Of a stretch of DNA of 29,362 nucleotides, positions 1 through 7,613 are shown piece by piece. The notes under the pieces are model-generated. The model was not told the origin of the DNA and ran no database searches. It was given only the letters and a program-made list of their open reading frames with translations. The position numbers and the translations under genes were made by a program. Source of the stretch: UBA4844 sp050943255 (GTDB lineage Bacteria > Bacillota > Syntrophomonadia > Syntrophomonadales > Syntrophomonadaceae); assembly GCA_050943255.1 (NCBI GenBank), contig JBMNOV010000020.1, positions 1-29,362 of the forward strand, given 5' to 3'. How positions within the stretch are numbered: position 1 is the first letter of the stretch; the number at the start of each line of letters is the position of its first letter.

Positions 1-275
1 GGCTCTCATTCCTTCTCTTCAGAATGCTTTTGCCTTCCCTCCCGCACTTCTTCCTTGCTGTTCTGTTTTATCGAGATCCTGCTGCCCTTTCTCTCGGGCG
101 CAAAACATATAATATCATGCTGAAATTATTATGTCAAGCGTTAGCATTTTTTCTTTGGGCATAAATTTAGTACTTGCTTTGGCAAGTACCTTTATCAGTA
201 TATATCGAAGTGTTCGATTTAGCAATATACCTGCTCGTATAATATATAATATTTTTTATAGAAGGTAAAGTTGTA
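1..275. other. Left-edge stretch without a recognised gene
   Basis: The first 110 bases are strongly pyrimidine-rich on the plus strand. Every minus-strand frame is closed by stops. Two plus-strand frames stay open from the edge to about 120 and 167, but the short translations resemble nothing I know. They could be the tail of a gene that converges from outside the window. Bases 110-275 are AT-rich and hold two small inverted repeats, listed separately. Confidence 0.4.
170..189. repeat. Perfect 8-bp inverted repeat (hairpin or operator)
   Basis: GTACTTGC and GCAAGTAC are separated by TTTG, forming a perfect stem-loop. No T-run follows on either strand, so it is not a standard terminator. A second, shorter inverted repeat (ATCGAA, 3-base gap, TTCGAT) lies at 204-218. 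Both are downstream of the kor operon terminator. They may belong to a gene outside the window. Confidence 0.4.
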
Positions 276-278
276 ATG

Positions 279-304
279 AAACCCCGCCATTTTGGCGGGG
301 TTTT
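279..304 (-). terminator. Terminator of the kor operon
   Basis: A 10-bp GC-rich stem (280-289 pairing with 293-302) with a three-base loop lies just after the korD stop codon. A short T tract follows on each strand, so it may work in both directions. It closes the 2-oxoacid oxidoreductase operon. Confidence 0.75.
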
Positions 305-307
305 AGT

Positions 308-571
308 TTATAAAGCTTTCTTAGTTTTTATTTTCTCAACTAGAATAGCACAATCGGGACATACCATTTCACAAATTTTACATGCAATACAACTATCATC
401 ATCTTTAGGTTTAATCGAGGGAGTTCCATACACTCCTAATTTATCTGACCATACTAAAACATCGTTGGGACACTTTTCCTTGCATAGGCCACAACCCTTG
501 CAATAATCCGGGAAAATATGAAATATTCCTTTCTCCATTGTAAAGGTTAACGGCTTTATTTCTTTAGTCAT
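308..571 (-). CDS. korD: 2-oxoacid:ferredoxin oxidoreductase, delta (ferredoxin) subunit
   Basis: This 87-residue protein is the small iron-sulfur subunit that passes electrons from the 2-oxoacid oxidoreductase core to ferredoxin. It carries two [4Fe-4S] motifs, CKGCGLCKEKCP near residues 24-35 and CIACKICEMVCP near residues 61-72. This is the usual two-cluster ferredoxin fold of the delta subunit. The ATG lies one base after the korC stop and is preceded by a GAAGGGGTG-like ribosome binding site inside korC, so the two are translationally coupled. It is the last gene of a five-gene operon. The exact substrate (2-oxoglutarate, a branched-chain 2-oxoacid or pyruvate) cannot be read from this subunit. 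The kor symbol follows common clostridial usage. Confidence 0.88.
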   Translation of the reverse strand: MTKEIKPLTFTMEKGIFHIFPDYCKGCGLCKEKCPNDVLVWSDKLGVYGTPSIKPKDDDSCIACKICEMVCPDCAILVEKIKTKKAL

Positions 572-572
572 A

Positions 573-1151
573 TTAATACACCCCTTCCTTAAGGGATTCT
601 TCAGCCATGTTTTTACCTATTTCCAGTGCCTTAAAGTTAAGTTCTCTTAGGCTAGGATCTGCTTCAAATTTATAACCAAGTTTATGCTCCAGAGCGTCTT
701 GAGCAGCTTCAAAATTTACCATTTTGGTTAAGCCAATAACTGCACCCATAATAATTATGTTAAAAACGCGGGGATGCAATTCCTTATTAGCTTTTTCAAT
801 AGCAGGTAACCCAATAATTTTTTTAGCCTCGCGGGGTAAATCTGCAGGATCAACCTTGAACCCAGTATCATATACAAATAAGGTATTTTCATCCGAATAT
901 CCAGCTGTACGCCCAATCGCTCTTTCACTCATAGCAATGACCACATCAGCTTTATTAAACTTAGGGGCACCTATTTTTTCCTCACTAACTTGTAGGAATG
1001 CTATGGATACTCCACCCCTCTGTTCTAAGCCAAAATTAGGTATATAGATAGTTTGCTTTCCCTCATTATATGCGGATTCAGCTAATATCTCAGCTACTGA
1101 TTGAACCCCCTGGCCGCCTTCTCCGGCGAGTGCTATCCTTAATAAAGCCAT
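573..1151 (-). CDS. korC: 2-oxoacid:ferredoxin oxidoreductase, gamma subunit
   Basis: The 192-residue gamma subunit completes the coenzyme A-dependent 2-oxoacid oxidoreductase. Family features are the N-terminal GEGGQGVQS motif (residues 10-18), followed by the EQRGG motif near residues 43-47 that is typical of gamma subunits. The length is normal for the family. The ATG abuts the korB stop codon directly (1151/1152), which indicates a single transcript with coupled translation. With separate alpha, beta, gamma and delta genes, the complex is the four-subunit type found in anaerobes. The reaction is oxidative decarboxylation of a 2-oxoacid to an acyl-CoA with reduction of ferredoxin, or the reverse reductive carboxylation. 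Confidence 0.88.
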   Translation of the reverse strand: MALLRIALAGEGGQGVQSVAEILAESAYNEGKQTIYIPNFGLEQRGGVSIAFLQVSEEKIGAPKFNKADVVIAMSERAIGRTAGYSDENTLFVYDTGFKVDPADLPREAKKIIGLPAIEKANKELHPRVFNIIIMGAVIGLTKMVNFEAAQDALEHKLGYKFEADPSLRELNFKALEIGKNMAEESLKEGVY

Positions 1152-1907
1152 TTAGTTATCCCCCTTTCCAAAGGGACTTTTTATTTCTCCAACTGCGAAA
1201 TGCTTTTCCATCTCATCCTCAAGAAACTGCCATGTCTGCTGGGCATTAGTTCTCCAGTTAGTAGGGCAGGTAGAAAGCACTTCTACAAAGGAAAAACCAT
1301 TGCCTTCCATTTGATTACGTACAGCATTCCTGATAAATCTTTTTAGTTGTTTGTATTTAGAAACGGTAGCTCTGGCCACATAAGCACTATCTGGTGTAAG
1401 TTGGGCTATGAACTCCGGCCCTTTAGTGGGATAGCCGGTTAATTCCGGGTCGCGTCCAAAAGGTGTTGTTTCTGTTTTTTGCCCTGGAAGGGTAGTGGGT
1501 GCCATTTGCCCGCCAGTCATACCATAGTTTGTGTTGTTTACAAGTATCAAAGTAACTTTTTCATTACGAACCGCAGAGTTGACTAAATGCTGTGATCCTA
1601 TGGAGTAACCTCCTCCATCTCCCATATATCCTATTGTTATTAGTTCTGGTCGCGATCTTTTTATCCCTACCATAACCGGTGTTGTTCTACCATGGTGGGT
1701 CTGGGTACTATCACATGCGAAAAAATCCCACGATAACAATGAGCAGCCGATATCACAGCCAAAAATAGTTTTGTCTTGTATATCTAATTCATCTATTACT
1801 TCCCCTAGTGCTTTTAATACAATACCGTGGCCACAGCCGGGGCAGAATTTATGCGGTTTGGATGGCAAGTACCATGACTTTGGTGTTGCAGGTGCTATGT
1901 TTCCCAT
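1152..1907 (-). CDS. korB: 2-oxoacid:ferredoxin oxidoreductase, beta (TPP-binding) subunit
   Basis: This 251-residue protein is the thiamine diphosphate-binding subunit. The visible TPP motif is GDGGG at residues 96-100, ending in NN at 124-125. An N-terminal CPGCGHG motif (22-28) and further cysteines at 51, 55 and 65 are present; the first motif is typical of beta subunits of the KorB/VorA type. The ATG at 1907 has an AAGGAAGGGG ribosome binding site a few bases upstream. The 16-base gap from korA and zero-base gap to korC show operon structure. The sequence style is closest to the 2-oxoglutarate/2-oxoisovalerate group. I cannot assign the substrate with certainty. Confidence 0.9.
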   Translation of the reverse strand: MGNIAPATPKSWYLPSKPHKFCPGCGHGIVLKALGEVIDELDIQDKTIFGCDIGCSLLSWDFFACDSTQTHHGRTTPVMVGIKRSRPELITIGYMGDGGGYSIGSQHLVNSAVRNEKVTLILVNNTNYGMTGGQMAPTTLPGQKTETTPFGRDPELTGYPTKGPEFIAQLTPDSAYVARATVSKYKQLKRFIRNAVRNQMEGNGFSFVEVLSTCPTNWRTNAQQTWQFLEDEMEKHFAVGEIKSPFGKGDN

Positions 1908-1923
1908 TCAAATACCCCCTTCC

Positions 1924-3012
1924 TTATATAATACTCTTAATTTTGTTAATAATATCGTAATCGACTATTCCCACAGCAGGCATAAACAAGGTTTCAATTG
2001 GAATAGTTTCTCCATAAATCTCCTGCTTGGTTAGCCGGTAAAGTTGGCCATAGGCTGATTCAGCTATAAGAAGTTTTTTAGCCCCGCTTTTAGCTATAGC
2101 CTCGCGTAATTGCTGGGCTGGATATGGTCTTAATGTAATAGGACGGAAATACCCAACTTTAACACCCTGTGCCCGCAAGGCTTTAACTGCATCATCAGCA
2201 GCACGGGACACAACTCCATGTGAAACTACTATTATTTCGGCATCGTCACATTGCTTTTCTTCATATTCCACTATTTCTGGACTGATAGCTTCAAATTCAG
2301 CCGAATATTTCATAACTACTTCATAGAGTTCCTCTTCTAAACTATAGATATTGCATAAATGCTGTGGTTCCCTGTTTCCATCACGGATACTGCCTTCTAA
2401 GCCTATCAGGGGGCTAGTTTCTACCATTTTGATACCACGTGCTTCAGGATCATATATTTCCAAGGGCTCTCTCATTTTAGCCTGGTAGCCGTCACCTAAA
2501 ATAAAAGTAGGGAATCTATACTTCCAAGCTGTATTAAAACCTTTGATAATATAGTCAAAAAGTTCCTGGTGAGTGGCGGTTGAATAAACTATACGGTAAC
2601 CTTCCCCATTGCCACCAAAGGTGGTCAAAGTTACTTCCTGCTGAGAATAAACAACTGTTCCTGAAGAGGGACCTCCACGTTGCTGTATTATAGCCACCAA
2701 AGGTAACCTCATAGCTTCAGCCATGCCAAATGGCTCTTGCATTAATACATTACCAGGTCCTGCGGTAGCGGTAAAAGCTCTTTTTCCACTTTGGACTGCC
2801 CCGCAAACGGTAAAACCAGCCGATATTTCATCTTCGGTTTGCATAAAACCCCTATCATATTTGGGTGCAAGCCGGGTCCAGTAATGCATGATTTCATTCT
2901 GGGGAGTAATAGGATAGCCAAACATAACATCAGCTCCGGAAACTAGTGCTGCCCATGCTGCAACTTCATTACCTGTCATAAATGCTTTCTTACTCTCAAT
3001 GATCTTTTGCAT
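1924..3012 (-). CDS. korA: 2-oxoacid:ferredoxin oxidoreductase, alpha subunit
   Basis: The 362-residue alpha subunit has the pyrimidine-binding domain of the pyruvate:flavodoxin oxidoreductase superfamily first (about residues 10-230, with GYPITPQNEI near 33-42 and ATAGPGN near 82-88), followed by the C-terminal transketolase-like domain II (about 250-355). The length fits stand-alone alpha subunits, not the fused single-chain pyruvate enzyme. The ATG at 3012 is preceded by GGGAGGTG at good spacing. A P-loop protein gene lies 54 bases upstream in the same orientation, and a promoter stands ahead of that gene, so the complex is probably made from one mRNA. It supplies reduced ferredoxin or 2-oxoacids in an anaerobe. 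Substrate: 2-oxoglutarate or branched-chain 2-oxoacids are likely (inference). Confidence 0.88.
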   Translation of the reverse strand: MQKIIESKKAFMTGNEVAAWAALVSGADVMFGYPITPQNEIMHYWTRLAPKYDRGFMQTEDEISAGFTVCGAVQSGKRAFTATAGPGNVLMQEPFGMAEAMRLPLVAIIQQRGGPSSGTVVYSQQEVTLTTFGGNGEGYRIVYSTATHQELFDYIIKGFNTAWKYRFPTFILGDGYQAKMREPLEIYDPEARGIKMVETSPLIGLEGSIRDGNREPQHLCNIYSLEEELYEVVMKYSAEFEAISPEIVEYEEKQCDDAEIIVVSHGVVSRAADDAVKALRAQGVKVGYFRPITLRPYPAQQLREAIAKSGAKKLLIAESAYGQLYRLTKQEIYGETIPIETLFMPAVGIVDYDIINKIKSII

Positions 3013-3066
3013 TTATATTAAACACCTCCCATTTTCTGTTTTTTCAATTTAGTATTGTAGGTCCTG

Positions 3067-3750
3067 TTACCATAGGGCCTGGGGCATATATCTTTCTATA
3101 AACTTAACTGGGACTTTAAAATTTGGTTGGTTTATTAATTTCTTCATATTTTTATCAACAGCCATAAAATCTACGGGAATTTCTAACTCCCTTGCCACAT
3201 CAATTATTACTTGATTTCCCTGTTCGATAATGTCTACTGTTGTTTGATCTCCCAGGTGGGTGTTGGCTACTATAGCATCAATCCTACCCAAGCTTTGAAT
3301 GTACTCGATTATTCTACTACGACTGCCAGTCATGGGACGGCTATAATTTATTACCGCTATAACTCTTAATTCAGTTGATTTATCGGCTCCCTCTACCAAA
3401 TTAAGGGTTTGGGCCCCAAAAACACCATAACCTACATCAAGAATGATATCTCCTTCTTGCCAGAGCGCCCATCTAGCTGCAGGGTTAAGCATGGCTCCAG
3501 TTTCCCCCAATCCAAAGGCATCTTCCCGGGTAGAACCAATTATATATAGACCCTCTTTTTCAAGTTTTGCCTTAATAGGTCTCAAAGTATAAAATGGCTC
3601 AACCGTATCCAGATCTACCAAAGTTACTCTATGTCCCTTTTTCTTGAGTTCTAATGCCCTGTTTATCGCCAGTTCACTTTTACCACTTGCATATTCACCA
3701 ATATATGCCTCTACAACTCGGGGTGAAAATTCTGGTCTTAAATTAAACAC
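3067..3750 (-). CDS. P-loop NTP-binding protein of unknown function, kor-operon leader gene
   Basis: This is a 227-residue soluble protein. A Walker A motif GEYASGKS is at residues 18-25, and VTLVDLDTVEPF near 39-50 looks like the Asp-containing switch region of Mrp/CbiA-like P-loop proteins. No signal peptide or membrane segment is seen. I do not recognise a named family. The only in-frame start is GTG at 3750, whose bases overlap the end of the AGGAGGT ribosome binding site, and a stop lies two codons upstream. True initiation may therefore use an unusual codon slightly downstream. It is the first gene of the kor operon, so a role in assembling, metallating or regulating the oxidoreductase is possible; that is inference from position only. 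Confidence 0.7.
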   Translation of the reverse strand: MFNLRPEFSPRVVEAYIGEYASGKSELAINRALELKKKGHRVTLVDLDTVEPFYTLRPIKAKLEKEGLYIIGSTREDAFGLGETGAMLNPAARWALWQEGDIILDVGYGVFGAQTLNLVEGADKSTELRVIAVINYSRPMTGSRSRIIEYIQSLGRIDAIVANTHLGDQTTVDIIEQGNQVIIDVARELEIPVDFMAVDKNMKKLINQPNFKVPVKFIERYMPQALW

Positions 3751-3797
3751 CTCCTAAAAATCTGCCAATGCTTATTGTTTTTTATTAATATTACATA

Positions 3798-3827
3798 AGT
3801 ATAAAATAAGCCTTAATTATGAGTCAA
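3798..3827 (-). promoter_or_regulatory. Sigma-A-type promoter of the P-loop/kor operon
   Basis: On the minus strand TTGACT (3822-3827) and TATACT (3798-3803) are 18 bases apart, matching the housekeeping consensus at 10 of 12 positions. The start codon at 3750 is about 40 bases beyond the predicted start of transcription. Confidence 0.65.
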
Positions 3828-3929
3828 TAATCCAACCAACTACTGATAATATTCCTCATAATTATCTTTAGGCTGCTGAAAAAATATCCAAATTTAATTA
3901 CATTAAACCTTTTAATAAAGATTAAATTA

Positions 3930-3964
3930 AATAATACACGTTTTATAGTTATACGTGCATTATT
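3930..3964. repeat. Imperfect 11-bp inverted repeat in the 3751-4097 gap
   Basis: AATAATACACG and CGTGCATTATT form an 11-bp stem with one mismatch and a 13-base loop. A T run follows on the plus strand, so it could terminate plus-strand (antisense) transcription. It lies within a 347-base AT-rich gap that otherwise holds only the kor promoter and the bofA terminator. Confidence 0.45.
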
Positions 3965-4029
3965 TTTTGCAAATTTGTATTTAAAAATTATTGTTTGTAT
4001 TAATATGCGATCTTTTATTACTGTTTTTT

Positions 4030-4055
4030 ATAAATAAAAAAGGCCTTTTGGCCTT
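4030..4055 (-). terminator. Terminator after bofA
   Basis: AAGGCC, a four-base loop and GGCCTT (4040-4055) are followed on the minus strand by TTTTTTATTT. This is a standard intrinsic terminator, about 40 bases after the bofA stop. It ends the transcript coming from recR/yaaL/bofA. Confidence 0.8.
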
Positions 4056-4097
4056 ATGTACAAAACATTTATTTTTTCCTTTTGCTTTACTATAAAG

Positions 4098-4367
4098 TTA
4101 CTTAATCATCAATAATTGTAAGCCAATAAGTAAAATAACTCCCGGTATCCCAAGAAAACCTGCAATTAGAATACTGATTAGGTTAATTGGCTGGGAATAA
4201 TTAAAAAATGCGCCTAAATAATTAACGAGTATTAATAAGACTAATCCTATTGCCGAATTAATTAGCAGCTTCACCAGTAATTTAATCGGTTTAATAAACA
4301 CCTGGGCTACTATATATAATATTACCAGCAGGAAAAGAGCCGCTATTATTACATTCAATATTTCCAT
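4098..4367 (-). CDS. bofA: BofA-family membrane protein (pro-sigma-K processing inhibitor family)
   Basis: The 89-residue protein is almost wholly hydrophobic. One membrane segment is near residues 3-25 and more hydrophobic stretches lie at about 32-50 and 62-86. The C-terminal NLISILIAGFLGIPGV stretch is the conserved BofA signature. In Bacillus, BofA inhibits the SpoIVFB protease that activates sigma-K late in sporulation. Gene order recR-yaaL-bofA is the same as in Bacillus, which supports the call. The ATG overlaps the yaaL stop by one base (TAATG) and the ribosome binding site GAGGTGG lies inside yaaL. It suggests a spore-forming lineage, but family members also occur where sporulation is not documented. 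Confidence 0.85.
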   Translation of the reverse strand: MEILNVIIAALFLLVILYIVAQVFIKPIKLLVKLLINSAIGLVLLILVNYLGAFFNYSQPINLISILIAGFLGIPGVILLIGLQLLMIK

Positions 4368-4651
4368 TATTCCACCTCATTCCGTTTATTCTTAAATACC
4401 CTACCGTAGTATTCTTCCCTAATTTTTCTTATCAAATAGTTATATCGTTTTTCTGAAGCACTTATGCTAAAAATTGCGCAATCAACCATATCCTCATCTA
4501 TTACCCGATTAAACATATTATAAGCACTCATAAGATCCAGGTGAGCTTGTTTTAATAAATCGTGGTTAGAATAACTACTTTTCTGGGGCTGTTGATCACG
4601 TAGAATCCGATAGGATAGCAAACGGTTATATAGGCTCCGCCATCTTTGCAT
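4367..4651 (-). CDS. yaaL: YaaL-family (DUF2508) small protein
   Basis: This is a 94-residue charged, helical protein of unknown biochemical function. The family is usually found between recR and bofA in Firmicutes, exactly as here. The family-like core runs from the DLLKQAHLDLMSAYN region to the C-terminal YLIRKIREEYY region. I start it at the ATG at 4651, because AGGGAGGTC lies 5-6 bases upstream; an in-frame start 11 codons earlier has no such site. It is translationally coupled to bofA. No membrane segment or metal site is visible. Confidence 0.75.
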   Translation of the reverse strand: MQRWRSLYNRLLSYRILRDQQPQKSSYSNHDLLKQAHLDLMSAYNMFNRVIDEDMVDCAIFSISASEKRYNYLIRKIREEYYGRVFKNKRNEVE

Positions 4652-4710
4652 ACCAAGACCTCCCTGGCATTCTGTGTTACCCATTTTATGCCACGAGGTC
4701 TATTATTATG

Positions 4711-5304
4711 TTATATTTCTTTTCGACCTTCCATAGCTCTTCTCAGGGTAATTTCATCGGCAAATTCAATATCTCCGCCAACTGGCAAACCTTGTGCCAG
4801 TCTTGTAGCTTTTACCCCGTATTTTATTGCTAATCCGGCTAGGTAGCGTGACAATACTTCACCTTCAATATCCGGGTTTAGCGCAAGAATTACTTCTTTA
4901 ATTTCTCCCGAAGCTAGTTGGTTAATAAAGGAATTAAGTGCGAGATCTTCTAAATTATTATTATCCATTAGACTGAATTTCCTATTTAAAACATAATATT
5001 TCCCCCGGTATCCACTACGCTCAATTGCAATAATATCATTAACATCTTCAGCTACACACAATATCCCTTTTTCTCTAGTTTTATCCTGACAAATAAGACA
5101 GGGATCAGAACTGGTAAGATAGCCACAATTGCTGCAAGGGAAAACCTTTTCCCGAGCATCAATAATAGACTGAGCTAATTGCCGGGCCTCTGGGATTGGC
5201 ATTTTTAATATAAACAATGCCAGTCTCTGTGCAGTTTTGGGACCAATAGTAGGTAGTTTTTGCAAATTATCAATTAAATTTTCCAGCGGCTGGGCCAGCC
5301 TCAT
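4711..5304 (-). CDS. recR: Recombination mediator protein RecR
   Basis: RecR works with RecF and RecO to load RecA on gapped single-stranded DNA. The 197 residues have the standard layout: an N-terminal helix-hairpin-helix with LPTIGPKTAQRLA (17-29), a zinc finger with cysteines 57, 60, 69 and 72, then a Toprim domain with ALNPDIEGE near 142-150, and the C-terminal TRLAQGLPVGGDIEF motif. The length is normal. Start ATG at 5304 has GAGGAGGA upstream. The usual ybaB-recR coupling is stretched here to a 233-base gap that contains a palindromic element. recF is also present in this window. Confidence 0.96.
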   Translation of the reverse strand: MRLAQPLENLIDNLQKLPTIGPKTAQRLALFILKMPIPEARQLAQSIIDAREKVFPCSNCGYLTSSDPCLICQDKTREKGILCVAEDVNDIIAIERSGYRGKYYVLNRKFSLMDNNNLEDLALNSFINQLASGEIKEVILALNPDIEGEVLSRYLAGLAIKYGVKATRLAQGLPVGGDIEFADEITLRRAMEGRKEI

Positions 5305-5407
5305 CTTATGGTCCTCCTCATTACGTAATAGTACATCATAATATATATATAAAATTACCGACTAGCAAATAACCCTCAAGTTTTAAGCAGTCATATATTT
5401 TTTTAAA

Positions 5408-5510
5408 TATAAAATCCACTGCGAAAATGGAACAGTTTGAATAGGCTCAACCATTTATGTATTAAACATTACGTATTCAAACAGTGTATTTACAAGCAGT
5501 GGATATAAAA
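5408..5510. mobile_element. Candidate MITE-like palindromic element with direct-repeat flanks
   Basis: The core at 5415-5503 (89 bp) begins with TCCACTGC and ends with GCAGTGGA, a perfect 8-bp terminal inverted repeat. Inner arms CAGTTTGAATA (5433-5443) and TATTCAAACAG (5474-5484) continue the imperfect palindrome. The core is flanked on both sides by TATAAAA (5408-5414 and 5504-5510), which looks like a 7-bp target-site duplication. There is no coding capacity. It lies in the ybaB-recR gap. The flanks are AT-only, so chance is possible, and one copy cannot prove mobility. Confidence 0.5.
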
Positions 5511-5537
5511 AGATTCTGTTATTGCCTGGCTTTGGTT

Positions 5538-5864
5538 TTATAATCCCGGTATATTAAAACCACCTGTGATTTTGGCCATCTCACTAGAAACCATGTCTTG
5601 AGATTGTCTGATTCCTTCGTTCACTGCAGCTAAAACTAAATCTTCCAGCATCTCGATATCTTCGGGGTCCACTACTTCAGGCTTGATCTTAATTGATAGC
5701 AATTCCTGCTTGCCATTGACCTTAACGGTTATAGCTCCACCGCCTACAGAGGTCTCGATTTCCCTTTGTTTTAGTTCTTCCTGCATTTTTATAATTTGAT
5801 CCTGCACCTGTTTAGCCTGTTTTATCATCTTGTTCATCGAACCGCCACCAGGATTAAATTTCAT
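5538..5864 (-). CDS. ybaB: YbaB/EbfC family nucleoid-associated protein
   Basis: The 108-residue protein binds DNA as a dimer and belongs to the YbaB/EbfC family. It begins with a glycine-rich, basic stretch (NPGGGSMNKMIKQAKQVQ), followed by a long helix, the GGGAITVKVNG beta-strand motif near residues 42-52, and the C-terminal EMAKITGGFNIPGL tail that marks the family. The start ATG at 5864 has AGGAGGAG upstream. It sits 11 bases after dnaX, the order seen in most bacteria (dnaX-ybaB-recR), and is probably cotranscribed with dnaX. Confidence 0.93.
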   Translation of the reverse strand: MKFNPGGGSMNKMIKQAKQVQDQIIKMQEELKQREIETSVGGGAITVKVNGKQELLSIKIKPEVVDPEDIEMLEDLVLAAVNEGIRQSQDMVSSEMAKITGGFNIPGL

Positions 5865-5875
5865 AAAAACTCCTC

Positions 5876-7360
5876 CTATTCTTTTATTTCTACGATATCC
5901 TCACCAAAATATTCAATGGCTTTTTTTACAATAATATCATTATATTGTCCATCATCCATAAAAATAAATTCAATCCGCATATCCCTTTTTAAAATATCAT
6001 GTGCTACCTTTTCTACAAGTTCTCGATTTGATTTTTCCTCCATCCGTTCTTTATGAAAACGATATCCCTTTTCATAGCCTATATAAATAACATCATCCTT
6101 GGCTCCGAGCAGCTTACCCTGCGAGAGCAGTGCATGGGTAGGAATTTTTTGTTCTTTTACCCCGGCCAGGAGCCTGTTCCATAACACTTTTCGGGCTTCT
6201 CCTTTTCCCTTATTACTTGGGAGATTAGGTTTAACTTCAGTCGGAACTGGTGCAGTCTTAGCATTTTTTGCTTTCAAGACTTCAACCATTTGTAGAAATG
6301 CAACTTCCAGAACAAAACGGTTGCCTTCACTATACCTTAGTTTTTCGGCAGTATCCATCATTAACTCTAAAGCGCGTAATACCTGGTCTTGTTGCACCCG
6401 GTTTTTCTGCTGCTCTAATAATGACAGGGCTGCTTTAGTTACTATAATAAATTTAGCTCTATCACCTAGTATTTTATATAAAAGCAAATCCCTAAGATAA
6501 AGCGAGCTCTCTCTAGCTAATTGTTGAGCCTCTTTTCCTTCAGCCAAGGCCGATGATAACAGGTCTACTATTGCTGCAGTATCCTGTTCTAGTACTCTTT
6601 CAACTAAATGTGCCAAGAATATTTCGTCCACTAATCCTAGAACATCGAGAACATCCTGTTTACGAATTTTATTACCATGATAGGAGTAAATTTGATCCAA
6701 AGTACTCAAAGCATCACGTAAACCACCATTGGCCCGCCGCGAAATTAACTGGCCTGCATCAGGATCAAGCTCAATACCATTAGCTTCGGCAACCTGGTTT
6801 AACCTTTCCATAATTTCAGATTCGGTCAGTCGTCTGAAATTATAGGATTGGCAACGTGATCGTATGGTACTGGGAATCTTCTGCAACTCAGTAGTAGCTA
6901 GAATGAAAACAACTGAATCAGGGGGTTCCTCCAGGGTTTTTAATAAAGCATTAAAGGCCTCAGTGGTAAGCATATGTACTTCATCAATTATGTATACTTT
7001 AATTTTTCCCTGGGCAGGCAAGACCCTTACCTTTTCCCTTAGATCACGAATTTCATCAATACCACGATTAGATGCCGCATCTATCTCAATAACATCCATA
7101 AAGTTTCCATTATTTATATCAAGACAAGAGGTGCAACAGTTACAAGGTTCACCTCCGTTAGGGTTCTCACAGTTAAGGCTTTTGGCAACTATTTTAGCAA
7201 TACTGGTCTTTCCTGTTCCCCGCGGACCAGAAAATAAGTAGGCATGAGATAAATGAGCACCTTTAATAGCGTTACGCAAAGCTGTAACCGTTTTCTCCTG
7301 CCCTACTACTTCTTCAAACCGCTGTGGACGCCAAGCACGATATAAAGCCAGGTAAGACAT
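5876..7360 (-). CDS. dnaX: DNA polymerase III subunits gamma/tau
   Basis: This is the clamp-loader ATPase that loads the DnaN clamp, here 494 residues long. Walker A GPRGTGKT is at 45-52. A zinc module with four cysteines follows (in KSLNCENPNGGEPCNCCTSC, about 61-80). Walker B is in VYIIDEVHML and the SRC sensor motif in TIRSRCQSYNF. Domain III follows, then a linker with the sequence TAPVPTEV near 375-382 and a short C-terminal domain. It is shorter than the tau of Bacillus subtilis, so the C-terminal part is reduced. I see no long A run that would suggest gamma-producing slippage. Start ATG at 7360 has AAGGAAGAG upstream. It lies directly behind the SRP RNA, as in Bacillus. Confidence 0.95.
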   Translation of the reverse strand: MSYLALYRAWRPQRFEEVVGQEKTVTALRNAIKGAHLSHAYLFSGPRGTGKTSIAKIVAKSLNCENPNGGEPCNCCTSCLDINNGNFMDVIEIDAASNRGIDEIRDLREKVRVLPAQGKIKVYIIDEVHMLTTEAFNALLKTLEEPPDSVVFILATTELQKIPSTIRSRCQSYNFRRLTESEIMERLNQVAEANGIELDPDAGQLISRRANGGLRDALSTLDQIYSYHGNKIRKQDVLDVLGLVDEIFLAHLVERVLEQDTAAIVDLLSSALAEGKEAQQLARESSLYLRDLLLYKILGDRAKFIIVTKAALSLLEQQKNRVQQDQVLRALELMMDTAEKLRYSEGNRFVLEVAFLQMVEVLKAKNAKTAPVPTEVKPNLPSNKGKGEARKVLWNRLLAGVKEQKIPTHALLSQGKLLGAKDDVIYIGYEKGYRFHKERMEEKSNRELVEKVAHDILKRDMRIEFIFMDDGQYNDIIVKKAIEYFGEDIVEIKE

Positions 7361-7534
7361 TGTATCTCTTCCTTTCGGCCAAGTTCCATATCAAATAATT
7401 CTTGAACTATATAGTTATTCCTGCCAAAACAACAGATCACCTTTGAAATATAAGGCTAATCTAATAGTATATTCTCTTTATCGATATATTGTTAGCTAAA
7501 TCATTTTTCTAGGCTTGGATATGTAAATTATAAT

Positions 7535-7560
7535 ATAAAAAGAGCAGGATTACCCTGCTA
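7535..7560 (-). terminator. Terminator of the SRP RNA gene
   Basis: On the minus strand AGCAGG, a five-base loop and CCTGCT (7543-7559) are followed by CTTTTTAT. It lies about 55 bases beyond the mature 3' end of the SRP RNA and before dnaX. Confidence 0.8.
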
Positions 7561-7613
7561 TACCTATTTTACGATTAACTTCAAAAAGATTATATTATAT
7601 TAATGTATATTAA

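Noticed and set aside
1..110. Possible second T-box or riboswitch on the minus strand at the left edge
   Set aside because: The only resemblance is a short GAGAGCC-like match to the start of the serine T-box RNA; no T-box core, specifier loop or terminator is present.
204..218. LexA (SOS) box candidate in ATCGAAGTGTTCGAT
   Set aside because: The half-sites are too close together (3-base gap) for the Firmicutes GAAC-N4-GTTC pattern.
5876..7360. Programmed frameshift in dnaX giving a short gamma form
   Set aside because: No long A run or slippery heptamer with a downstream stop was found in the expected region; the frame is open throughout.
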